Made by a program: the position numbers and the translations under genes | Notes under the pieces: generated by a model | Databases searched by the model: none | What the model was told of the DNA's origin: nothing | The model's input: the letters and a program-made list of their open reading frames with translations, nothing else | Assembly (NCBI RefSeq): GCF_016126015.1 | Contig: NZ_JAEFDB010000006.1 | Location: forward strand, 1-64,000 | Direction: 5' to 3' | DNA length: 64,000 nucleotides | Origin: Capnocytophaga periodontitidis | GTDB taxonomy: Bacteria > Bacteroidota > Bacteroidia > Flavobacteriales > Flavobacteriaceae | Part shown: positions 29,390 through 36,688 of the stretch, piece by piece | Layout of the letters: every line of letters begins with the position of its first letter | Position numbering within the stretch: position 1 is the stretch's first letter

Positions 29390-30313
29390 TTATAAACGCT
29401 GTTCTTTTTTGTAGGGATTAGGACGATATCCTTCCATTAAAGCATCGTTTTCCATTATAAACGGAATGGCATTGGGTTGCTCCCACTCTACATCATATCG
29501 GTTCATTAAATAATCGCTGAGCTGAGTGCGATTAGCAAATTTTATCGCCTGATAAGGTTCTTGGAAAGCGAGTTTTTCGATAAAGAGTAGCTTGCCTTCA
29601 AAAGGTACTAATACCCCCACGTGTCCCACAAAGAGGGTGTTCTCTTCTGGGGTGATTTGGGAATGGAAGACTGCCGAGATAAGCGATGCCTTAGTAGGGT
29701 CGTTTTTATAACGGAAATCAATACCGCGTTCTTTCCACGCTTGTTGCATCGCCTGCAAATGAGTGTTTATATCTTTGGTATTAGTAGTAGGCACCTCGGT
29801 AAAGAGGGTGAAAAAGTTGTTTTCTTCCTCTGGGGTAAAGAACTTTTTAGGGGTATTGTGCAAGGATTCTCGGTCTATAAAAAGTACTTCGTCTTCCTCT
29901 TTGGTAGCAAACTTTTTATCTGCAGGAAAAGCAATCAAATCACGCAAGAGGGTAAAAGAGGTAAGACGACAGTTATAACCTTGAAACATAGGGTATTTAG
30001 ACGTCCAAATGCTTTGTATAGCAACCTCATCATACTTAGGTAGCAGGCTATCAATAGTTACAAATCCTTTGGGTACTAAGCCTGCTTTATCGCCTACGGT
30101 TTGGTTGAAAAGGGCTACACTCTCCAAAAAAGAGGCTACATTTTGTTCAGCTATTCCGGCTGCTATAAGGGCTTTTTGCACTTCTTCTTGAGTAGCAGTG
30201 TCTACCAAATTAGAATAAGTGAGCGGAATGCTCGTTTTTTCTGTTGTTGCTTTCTTCTGCTCACAAGATATTGCTCCTAATGAGAGAATTGTTATTAGTA
30301 AAAGTTTTTTCAT
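29390..30313 (-). CDS. DUF4300-like lipoprotein
   Basis: A 307-residue protein with lipobox SLGAISCEQ (Cys17). The body contains NCRLTSFTLLRD, FIDRESL and HVGVLVPFEGKLLFIEKLAFQEPYQAIKF, a pattern I associate with the DUF4300 family found in Bacteroidota and Firmicutes. The 'HVGVL...F.EKL...PYQ' segment recalls papain-like cysteine peptidase folds, with Cys and His candidates, but that is speculation. It starts 6 nt after the preceding minus-strand gene, so they are co-transcribed. Confidence 0.7.
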   Translation of the reverse strand: MKKLLLITILSLGAISCEQKKATTEKTSIPLTYSNLVDTATQEEVQKALIAAGIAEQNVASFLESVALFNQTVGDKAGLVPKGFVTIDSLLPKYDEVAIQSIWTSKYPMFQGYNCRLTSFTLLRDLIAFPADKKFATKEEDEVLFIDRESLHNTPKKFFTPEEENNFFTLFTEVPTTNTKDINTHLQAMQQAWKERGIDFRYKNDPTKASLISAVFHSQITPEENTLFVGHVGVLVPFEGKLLFIEKLAFQEPYQAIKFANRTQLSDYLMNRYDVEWEQPNAIPFIMENDALMEGYRPNPYKKEQRL

Positions 30314-30319
30314 TTGATG

Positions 30320-31057
30320 TTATTTTAGACTTTTCTTTTTAGTTTTAAAACGTTTTTCCTTAGTATAAGTAGTATATCTTAATCCTGTGCCACAAATGTA
30401 CATAACAGAACTATAGTAATCCTTTTTCCAAATGCCATTCTCTTTTTTATAAACGGCATCTATCTTTTTGTCGGATTGACCAAAGCTAAAATATGCTTTA
30501 TTTCCTCCATCAAAGAATATGGGTTCTGAAAAAGTGAAACATTGTAGTTTTTCTGGTCTGTAAATGAGTTCTTTCAATTTTTTGTATACTTTCCAAGCTT
30601 CTTTTTCTCTTCTTTTTTTACTCCAATACCATTTTACAGTTACAAAAAAGGTATGCGGACGAACAAAACGTTCTTTGTCTTTTATGTTTCTCTTTGTAAA
30701 AACAAAATCTTGAGTATCAAATGATGGCAATAAACTATCTTGAAAACATTCTCTTGCTTTTTTGAATACTTGAAAGTCCCAATACGATGATTCTGGATTT
30801 TTTTTTCGTTCCTGAATAGCTTTTATAACACCTTTTGCATCGTTAGATAATGCTGAGTTGCGACCGTAAAAAGGCTTTTCTTTTGCATACTCAAATTCAT
30901 AAGCTGAAGGTATATAGGGCGGTTCTAAGTAAAAATATTCATAATCTTCAGGAATAAAATCCTTATATACTTGATTGAAAAATTCTTCTTTGCTTTCCTC
31001 TTGCGAAAAGAGCAATTTAGAACAGAACAACAATAAGAAGGTTATTTGTTTTTTCAT
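30320..31057 (-). CDS. Secreted protein of unknown function
   Basis: A 245-residue protein with a signal peptide (MKKQITFLLLFCSKLLFSQ). It is rich in Lys, Glu and aromatic residues (DYEYFYLEPPYIPSAYEFEY) and has no recognisable domain. It sits between the Fic gene (21 nt upstream) and the DUF4300-like gene (6 nt downstream). The gaps suggest the GNAT, Fic, this gene and the DUF4300 gene form one transcript. Confidence 0.65.
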   Translation of the reverse strand: MKKQITFLLLFCSKLLFSQEESKEEFFNQVYKDFIPEDYEYFYLEPPYIPSAYEFEYAKEKPFYGRNSALSNDAKGVIKAIQERKKNPESSYWDFQVFKKARECFQDSLLPSFDTQDFVFTKRNIKDKERFVRPHTFFVTVKWYWSKKRREKEAWKVYKKLKELIYRPEKLQCFTFSEPIFFDGGNKAYFSFGQSDKKIDAVYKKENGIWKKDYYSSVMYICGTGLRYTTYTKEKRFKTKKKSLK

Positions 31058-31078
31058 ATTTGTTTGATATAATTAAAG

Positions 31079-31624
31079 TTATATATTGCTCTCATAATAA
31101 TAAGACTGTTCTATACCTTTAAAAATTACTTCATGGTCATTTACTTTATCAGTAAGGGCAGGTTGCAACAAAAAGCGCAATTCCAAATCGTTGATAGGGC
31201 TACGCTCCATTGCTTGGAGATAAGGAGCTTTATCTATCTGTTGCCAATTCACTACTTTACCTAAGCGTTTTTTGAGTATCAAGTCGATCCATATACGAGT
31301 AGCTCGTCCATTGCCTTCCATAAAAGGGTGGGCTATATTCATCTCTACATATTTGGCTACAATTTCTTCAAAAGTATTTTCAGGCATTTGGTCTATTACA
31401 GGCAGGATAGCATGCAAAAACATCGCATTGGCAAAACGAAAACCTCCTTTACTGATATTCAACTGACGTATTTTACCCGCAAAATCGTAAAGCCCCTCAA
31501 AAAGATAGCGATGTATCTCGCATAATCCTTTAGTGGTACCTACTTCTATCTGCTCTATAGTCCCACTCTCAAAAAGGCGATAGGCATTTTGCAAACTTTG
31601 TGCGTCGATTTCTTGAGTTTTCAT
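31079..31624 (-). CDS. Fic-family AMP transferase, class III-like
   Basis: A 181-residue Fic protein. The catalytic motif [12 protein letters not shown] has His99, Asn105, Gly106 and Arg107. The C-terminal helix ends QSYYYESNI: Ser174-xxx-Glu178 matches the autoinhibitory (S/T)xxxE(G/N) motif of class III Fic proteins, with Ser where Gly/Asn is usual. Fic enzymes add AMP to a target Tyr/Ser/Thr; class III members are switched on when the Glu moves away. I use ATG 31624, two nt past the GNAT stop, rather than TTG 31630. Confidence 0.88.
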   Translation of the reverse strand: MKTQEIDAQSLQNAYRLFESGTIEQIEVGTTKGLCEIHRYLFEGLYDFAGKIRQLNISKGGFRFANAMFLHAILPVIDQMPENTFEEIVAKYVEMNIAHPFMEGNGRATRIWIDLILKKRLGKVVNWQQIDKAPYLQAMERSPINDLELRFLLQPALTDKVNDHEVIFKGIEQSYYYESNI

Positions 31625-31626
31625 CT

Positions 31627-32154
31627 TCAATTTTCTCTGTTCAATGTATATATTAAACTTGTATGCCTCTCTCCTATAAGCGGAAACAAGAAATCTTCAA
31701 GGGTATGATGGTAACGGAAGCCACATTTTTCAAGTACTCGCTGTGAGGTAACATTTTCCTTGTATGCGCCTGCCCATAGCTGGGTAAGGTGCAACTCTTC
31801 AAAAGCATATTGTATTACTCTTAGAGTAGCTTCAGTAACATAGCCCTTACCCCAAAAGTCTTCTCCAAGCCAATAGCCTATTTCGGCTTCATTTTCTCCT
31901 ATAGAAAGATTGCTCTCTCCTTGCAAAAGCAAGCCTATACTGCCAATAGGTGTGTTATTGGGCAGACAAATAGCAAAACTATGAGCCTTGCTAAGGACAA
32001 CCTCAATAATCTCTCGGCTCTCCTCCACACTTTTGTGAGGGTTCCAACCGCACCGCTTGCCTATAATAGGATTGTGTGCTTGTGTGTATAAGGCTTCGGC
32101 ATCGGTAATTTCCCAAGGGCGAAGCAAAAGGCGTGTTGTTTGAAGTGTTTCCAT
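31627..32154 (-). CDS. RimJ/RimL-type GNAT acetyltransferase
   Basis: A 175-residue GNAT. It starts with [19 protein letters not shown], has the acetyl-CoA-binding segment [26 protein letters not shown] (Q/RxxGxG/A-like) and ends [16 protein letters not shown]. Such enzymes acetylate protein N-termini or small molecules; the target is unknown. It stops two nt before the Fic start, implying co-translation. The gap upstream (32155-32210) has no clear TAnnTTTG box. Confidence 0.85.
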   Translation of the reverse strand: METLQTTRLLLRPWEITDAEALYTQAHNPIIGKRCGWNPHKSVEESREIIEVVLSKAHSFAICLPNNTPIGSIGLLLQGESNLSIGENEAEIGYWLGEDFWGKGYVTEATLRVIQYAFEELHLTQLWAGAYKENVTSQRVLEKCGFRYHHTLEDFLFPLIGERHTSLIYTLNREN

Positions 32155-32210
32155 AAGATTAGTTATAATTGTTTTAAGCGTTTTCTACTTTGATATAAGT
32201 AATTTATTAA

Positions 32211-32399
32211 TTAACGTGAGTTCGGCGTAAGTAATTATTTAAAAATCAGAAAAAATATTATAAATCTCCCACAAAGCCAGCGAGGGCTCTCAGCTGGGTA
32301 TGTGAACACACGAATTTTCACCTGATGGTGAATTATTTTGTGAATATATTATGATATAAAGCTGAAAATCAATATTCTTTTATATCGAACTGACATTAA
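32211..32399. mobile_element. MITE-like or insertion-sequence remnant (about 189 bp)
   Basis: Bounded by imperfect inverted repeats: TTAACGTGAGTTCGGCGTAAG (32211-32231) against the complement of the right end at 32379-32399, about 15 of 21 positions alike by eye. The inside is AT-rich, codes for nothing, and contains a hairpin TTCACC-TGAT-GGTGAA (32317-32332). The terminal 'GTGAGTTCG' type recalls some flavobacterial IS982-like ends, but no transposase is present and no target duplication is certain. Confidence 0.4.
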
Positions 32400-32581
32400 A
32401 TAACAATTATAAATTTAACAAAGCTAAATATGATGGAATAAAAAAATGACAATTAGAACAAAAGTTGTTTTTTGTTTTTGTGAATGTAGAAATAGAACTA
32501 TATTGTCCCGAATTGCCAAAGTGCAAAGATAGTGAATAACGAGATAAAAGCAAATAGAAAACAAAATTATTTTCGTCAAGA
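32400..32581. other. AT-rich spacer before the WYL pseudogene
   Basis: No open frame of note. A possible minus-strand -7 box (CAAAGATA at 32524-32531) is the only element I see; it may be the decayed promoter of a lost gene. Confidence 0.4.
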
Positions 32582-33415
32582 GGTATTTACCCTAACTACC
32601 AACAAATCTACAAAGAAATGGATAGTTATTTAGGTGAAAAAGGGTATAACTGACAATTGTTTGAGCGCGACAAAGAGACAATACGCGATGAATGACACTA
32701 TGATTTGAGATTTGAGGACGAAACTTATGCGCTATACGAAGATGAAAATCAGCTGATAGTAGATGACCTATTGGCAGCTTACATCTTGTTTATCGTGCAA
32801 AACCAAGACGGCAAACTACCTGAATGCGTGATTACAGAAACTCGTCAGCATACGGGTACAAACCATATAGCCGACTGTATAGAGGCTATAGAAGCACATA
32901 AAGAACTGCACATCACTTACTACGACTACCGCGATGAGCAAACCAAAGCCTATACGCTACAGCCTTACAAACTAAAGCATAAAGACTATAAATGGTATGT
33001 GTTGGCAGTAGATAAACAAGATAGCAGTGTGCCTTTTAAAGCCTTTGCCTTAGAGCGCGTGCGTTCGTTAGAAATAGGTGCTACCTTCCGACCTAATAAA
33101 GAATTAGACTTCTACAGTCCGTATTACAATGCTTTTGGGATGTTTACCGATGCCAAAGCCGAAAAGGTAGTGTTACAGTTTGATCACCGCGATGGTAACT
33201 ATCTCAAAGCCTCGCCTATTCACCACTCACAGCGAGTTATAGCTGAAACCGCAACACATATCACCTTTGAACTCTATGTAAAACCCACTCTCGACTTTAT
33301 TATGGAATTGATGAAACGCAGTTGGTCGCTTACTATATTAGAACCTACTCACTTGCGAGATACTTTTGTAAAATATTGGCAAGAAGCAGTGAAGAGAAAT
33401 TTGAAAGTGGATTAA
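32582..33415 (+). pseudogene. Decayed WYL-domain transcriptional regulator
   Basis: The C-terminal two thirds encode a WYL domain: ITYYDYRDEQTKAYTLQPYKL, KWYVLAVDK and the later PLDF-type helix region. Going upstream in the same frame one meets QLFERDKETIRDE, a typical HTH-linker segment of these regulators, but it is broken by TGA at 32651-32653 and at 32693-32695, and the N-terminal HTH start is missing. The only start for the intact part is a TTG at 32705. The fragment of 236 codons therefore looks like a remnant rather than a working gene, although a WYL-only protein cannot be excluded. Confidence 0.75.
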
Positions 33416-33440
33416 TCAAGTGGTTTATAAATCAAAAAAA

Positions 33441-33522
33441 AGCTGTCCGAAAGTTTTATTTGTGGGGGCGTTTGCAAAACGCCCTTACATAGTATACTTT
33501 AAAAGTAATTGATTATCATAGT
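33441..33522. repeat. 82-bp dispersed repeat, copy A
   Basis: Matches 38934-39015 in the same orientation, about 68 of 82 positions by eye. The core is a perfect hairpin GGGCGTTT-GCA-AAACGCCC (33466-33484), followed by a conserved TAAAAGTAATTGATTATCA. It lies just past the WYL pseudogene. Confidence 0.8.
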
Positions 33523-33571
33523 AATGGCAAAGATAATATAGGAGGTGTATCATTTTGTGATACTATGATAA

Positions 33572-33609
33572 AAAAAAGAGTGCCAAAACAATTTTTGGCA
33601 CTCTTTTTT
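33572..33609. terminator. Bidirectional terminator
   Basis: AAAAAGAGTGCCAAAA pairs with TTTTGGCACTCTTTTTT around a very short loop. It serves the HNH-like gene on the minus strand (stop at 33630). A further hairpin GTATCA-TTTTG-TGATAC lies at 33547-33563. Confidence 0.85.
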
Positions 33610-33629
33610 AGTTAAATAAGTTATATTAC

Positions 33630-34634
33630 TTATTTTGCTCCTTTCTTGCTGTTATAACTACTATGCATTAGTTGCAAATTCATTTTTGCATTAATTTTCT
33701 GAAATTCTTCTTCCAGCTCATCAAAATGAATTCTATTTCTAAAAGACTCATCATTTGCAATTATAGTAGATAATAGACGTACTGAATCTCTATCTAAATT
33801 TCCTCCTTTCACTCGTTTTCTAAATTCATCTGTGATAAGTGATAGTTGAGGAAAATCGTTTTTATCTAAAGACTCTAATAAGAGACTAATAGGCTCAATG
33901 TGATCGATAACAATTTCTCTAAGTTTACCTGATTTTACAACTAGAGTTACTAAATTATCAACTTCTGTTTTAGCAGAAACCTTTTCCTTATTTATAAAGA
34001 CCTGTCCATTACTATACTCAATTTCTAAGTCTTTTAAATCTTTGACTTTTTTAGCAGTAGTCCCTACAAAATAGATAATGTTATCTATTTGATGATTAAG
34101 TATTTTGTCAAAAGTTTTCTCGTGTCCTGTTTTATAAAAGTATTGTTTTATAAAACGAATAGGGAAAATAAGATGACCATTGTTATTATAGCGGTCTTGT
34201 GAAATTAGCCTACGAAATAGAGTGTCTCTAACAAAAGTAGAAGAGTAGTGTATGTAAGCACTATTGGTATTACATATTTTTTCCTCTTCTTCTACATCTT
34301 TTTTAATGTCATTTAAAGAAATAGTTGCAACTGAAACTTCAGCAGAAAGGCAGATTTTCTCTTCAATAAAATCAAGGTACTTCATAAACCCTGCACGGTA
34401 ATGATTCTTAGAAGTAACTTCTATAATCTCAAAAAGTTCTTCTCCTATTTCTCTCAATTCATCAAGAGCATCTAAACTTTTTGCTTTATAGATATTCTCT
34501 ACTAGCTCAAAAAGTTTATGCCTAAATTGTTTGTCAGCATTATTTACGTAATTAACATAACTATCAATGCTATTTACTCCATTTTTTGGCAAGAATTCTG
34601 TAAATTCTTTCTGTTTAAAAAAGGTATTATTCAT
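33630..34634 (-). CDS. HNH-like nuclease candidate, partner of the FtsK-like protein
   Basis: A 334-residue protein. Residues 9-35 (EFTEFLPKNGVNSIDSYVNY) and 77-92 (KNHYRAGFMKYLDFIE) resemble the SAM-like N-terminal helices of some restriction nucleases and integrases. The C-terminal half looks like a stretched HNH fold: DHIEPIS (Asp244-His245), then about 70 residues, then NLQLMHSSYNSKKGAK (Asn319, His324, Asn328). The pattern DHIxP + NLxLMxxxxNxxKG is that of McrA-type HNH enzymes, here with a long insertion. Its region 131-323 aligns with 379-572 of the upstream FtsK-like protein. Metal or DNA cleavage is inferred only. It has its own promoter. Confidence 0.65.
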   Translation of the reverse strand: MNNTFFKQKEFTEFLPKNGVNSIDSYVNYVNNADKQFRHKLFELVENIYKAKSLDALDELREIGEELFEIIEVTSKNHYRAGFMKYLDFIEEKICLSAEVSVATISLNDIKKDVEEEEKICNTNSAYIHYSSTFVRDTLFRRLISQDRYNNNGHLIFPIRFIKQYFYKTGHEKTFDKILNHQIDNIIYFVGTTAKKVKDLKDLEIEYSNGQVFINKEKVSAKTEVDNLVTLVVKSGKLREIVIDHIEPISLLLESLDKNDFPQLSLITDEFRKRVKGGNLDRDSVRLLSTIIANDESFRNRIHFDELEEEFQKINAKMNLQLMHSSYNSKKGAK

Positions 34635-34654
34635 AAATTTGTGATGTTTTAGTT

Positions 34655-34721
34655 TAACGCCCCAAAAGTACTAACTATTTTTCTTGCTACCAAATATAAA
34701 ATGTTAAAATTTGGGACGTTA
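34655..34721 (-). promoter_or_regulatory. Promoter of the HNH-like gene inside an inverted repeat
   Basis: On the minus strand TACTTTTG (34670-34663) has TTG (34693-34691) 20 nt upstream. Two 12-bp arms, TAACGCCCCAAA (34655-34666) and TTTGGGACGTTA (34710-34721), are inverted with one mismatch; one arm overlaps the -7 box, the other lies upstream of the -33 box. This looks like a two-site operator. Confidence 0.55.
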
Positions 34722-34732
34722 GGGTGATTTTT

Positions 34733-36451
34733 TTACAGCTTATTAATTATTTGAAATGCTTGTTGTGATAATAGCTTTTCTATTTCGGCAATGAGGACTG
34801 TAGGGTTGAGCTCCTTAGCAAGCTTTCTGTCGCGGAAGACATTCTCTGTAACTTCCTTTATTTCAATAGGTTCGGTGAGGGTTGAAGTATGCTCTCTAAG
34901 GGCGACTACTATCTTATTCAGTTGCGGATAGTTGTTATTGGGCAACGCATCAAAAATGGGAGAGATAATTCTCTTCGGATGAATAGCTATTGAAAAAGAG
35001 GGTGGATAATACTCACTGTGGTCGATTACAAAGGGGACTATTTCGCCATTGGGCATAGCACTGTACACCGCTTCTTGATTGATGAGCAACTGCCCGCTTT
35101 TCTTTAGAACATCTATATATGCTACATTACTGATTTTCTTAGGGGTATCGCTGATAAGATAGGTAGCCTCATTGCTGATGCGGAGAAGCATTTCTTCAAA
35201 AAGATCACGCTCCATACTGTTGAAAAAACGCCTTATCAAAAATAATGAAAACGCTACTTTCTCATCACTACTACACAATTGAGTGTATAGCAAGCTATTG
35301 ACTAAAGCGTCCTTAAACGTTTTAACGCTGAGCTTTTCATTAGCTTTGCGTTTGCCGTCGCGTTTTCTTCGCTTTAAAAGTTTGTTTATGTATTTGCCAA
35401 GTGCTTGTGCTCTATGCAAGTCGGCTACAATCATAGTTTTGCGCGAAATCTCTCCTTTTTTAAAGGCTACAATCTTTTCAAAGATAGTTTCTTCAAAAGA
35501 AGGGGCTAAAATCTCAGTCCGCTCATACCACAGAGTGTTATCGTGCTTATACTCAAGCATTGTATCAAATACCTTGTGAAAATCGACGACCTTTTTTACG
35601 GTTGCTTGCTGTTGCACATAATCGGCAAAACTACCGATGAGGTGGATGCCTTGTTTAAAACTCTCCTCTAAGGTGTCCCACAGTTCAGAATATTGCTGAT
35701 ACAATGCGTAAGCATCACTGATAAACACTATTATACGTGGCTCACAACTCTCACATTTCAAGCGTTTTTCATTTTCGGCAATTAGTGCTTGCAACACCTC
35801 TTGAGGTTCGGTAGCGGTAGTAAAAGCATAAGGTGCGATAACTTCTTGTAGAGCATTATCCGAGGTATTGTTACTATCTATCCATACCAACTGAACGTTT
35901 TTAGGCGTTTGCCAAAACAACAACGACAACAATACGAGTTGTAACCCCTTGTAGTTGTCGGCTGGGGTATCGTTTTTAATAGCCCAATGTGTTTCGGTAG
36001 CTAAATCAACGAGATGTAGGTTGTGATTATCGATTCCTAAGGCAATAGGCAAGGTCATAGCTGCATTTCTGAATTGTTGAGCGCAGAACAATTCGCTCAA
36101 ATGTACCCAACGAGTACTTTGATTAGGAATCGCGATGTGTACAAATTGTTTTTCTATGCGCTCACCTATAAAACTGTTGGGAGATAACACATAGCCTTTC
36201 GGAAAGGCTTTTTGCACTCTTTCAAAATCATTTTGCTGAAATAACGATTTCATTTTCACCGAGAAAGTGTTCTGCTTTCGTTCAATAGTAGGGTGAAAAG
36301 TCCCTTTGAAAGGCAGTTCAAGCAATTGGAGCGTTTCCTTAATATAACGCTCTTGTTCAACAATTTCGCGTTCTAAAAGCGCGCACATAGTCATTTTTGA
36401 CTGACCGAGCAGTGCCACTGGCAACTGCATTAATGATTTTTGTTTTTCCAT
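34733..36451 (-). CDS. FtsK-like pseudo-ATPase with lost Walker motifs
   Basis: A 572-residue intact frame that follows the FtsK/SpoIIIE motor order. Seen: IAIPNQSTRWVHLSEL (107-121), RNAAMTLPIALGIDN (128-142, FtsK has SPLPLALGKD), VDLATETHWAI (148-158), LLSLLFWQTPKNVQLVWIDS (174-193), ALIAENEKRLK (222-232), PRIIVFISDAYAL (238-250) and QGIHLIG (267-273). Where FtsK has GxTGSGKS, this has IKNDTPADNYKG with no Gly-Lys-Ser; the Walker B Asp-Glu is Asp246-Ala247. It should therefore not hydrolyse ATP. Residues 379-572 resemble the neighbouring HNH-like protein but stop before its last HNH motif. Role unknown; defence or plasmid/phage functions are possible. Confidence 0.65.
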   Translation of the reverse strand: MEKQKSLMQLPVALLGQSKMTMCALLEREIVEQERYIKETLQLLELPFKGTFHPTIERKQNTFSVKMKSLFQQNDFERVQKAFPKGYVLSPNSFIGERIEKQFVHIAIPNQSTRWVHLSELFCAQQFRNAAMTLPIALGIDNHNLHLVDLATETHWAIKNDTPADNYKGLQLVLLSLLFWQTPKNVQLVWIDSNNTSDNALQEVIAPYAFTTATEPQEVLQALIAENEKRLKCESCEPRIIVFISDAYALYQQYSELWDTLEESFKQGIHLIGSFADYVQQQATVKKVVDFHKVFDTMLEYKHDNTLWYERTEILAPSFEETIFEKIVAFKKGEISRKTMIVADLHRAQALGKYINKLLKRRKRDGKRKANEKLSVKTFKDALVNSLLYTQLCSSDEKVAFSLFLIRRFFNSMERDLFEEMLLRISNEATYLISDTPKKISNVAYIDVLKKSGQLLINQEAVYSAMPNGEIVPFVIDHSEYYPPSFSIAIHPKRIISPIFDALPNNNYPQLNKIVVALREHTSTLTEPIEIKEVTENVFRDRKLAKELNPTVLIAEIEKLLSQQAFQIINKL

Positions 36452-36619
36452 AAGAAAAAAAATAATAATATTATCTATATATATCGTTTTTTCTCTCAGA
36501 TATAAGTAAAACGCAAAAAAGTTATTAACAATTTTCTTATATTTCTGATTATCAATGCTATATTTTTTATACTTTTTTCTTACCTAACTTACAACAATAC
36601 ACACCAGAGTTTTTTAGCA
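36452..36619. other. AT-rich gap upstream of the FtsK-like gene
   Basis: No gene. On the minus strand there is no exact TAnnTTTG box; the nearest is AATAACTTTTTTG around 36510-36522. How the FtsK-like gene is expressed is unclear. Confidence 0.4.
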
Positions 36620-36660
36620 CAAAAAAACTTTGCTAAGAGTCCTAAAACTCTTAGCAAAGT
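36620..36660 (-). terminator. Terminator of murE
   Basis: A perfect 14-bp stem: ACTTTGCTAAGAGT (36627-36640) and ACTCTTAGCAAAGT (36647-36660), loop of 6. On the minus strand it is followed by seven T, so it ends the murE transcript and separates it from the FtsK-like gene. Confidence 0.85.
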
Positions 36661-36688
36661 CTAATTTCTATTTTCTAATTCCTAACTG

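Noticed and set aside
32705-33415. Intact small WYL-domain gene starting at TTG 32705
   Set aside because: Upstream codons in the same frame encode the expected linker of WYL regulators but contain two TGA codons, so the region is better seen as a pseudogene.
33630-36451. Reading the two-gene unit as a conventional FtsK/HerA translocase plus nuclease
   Set aside because: There is no Walker A motif anywhere in the larger protein and the Walker B Glu is absent, so an active motor is not supported.
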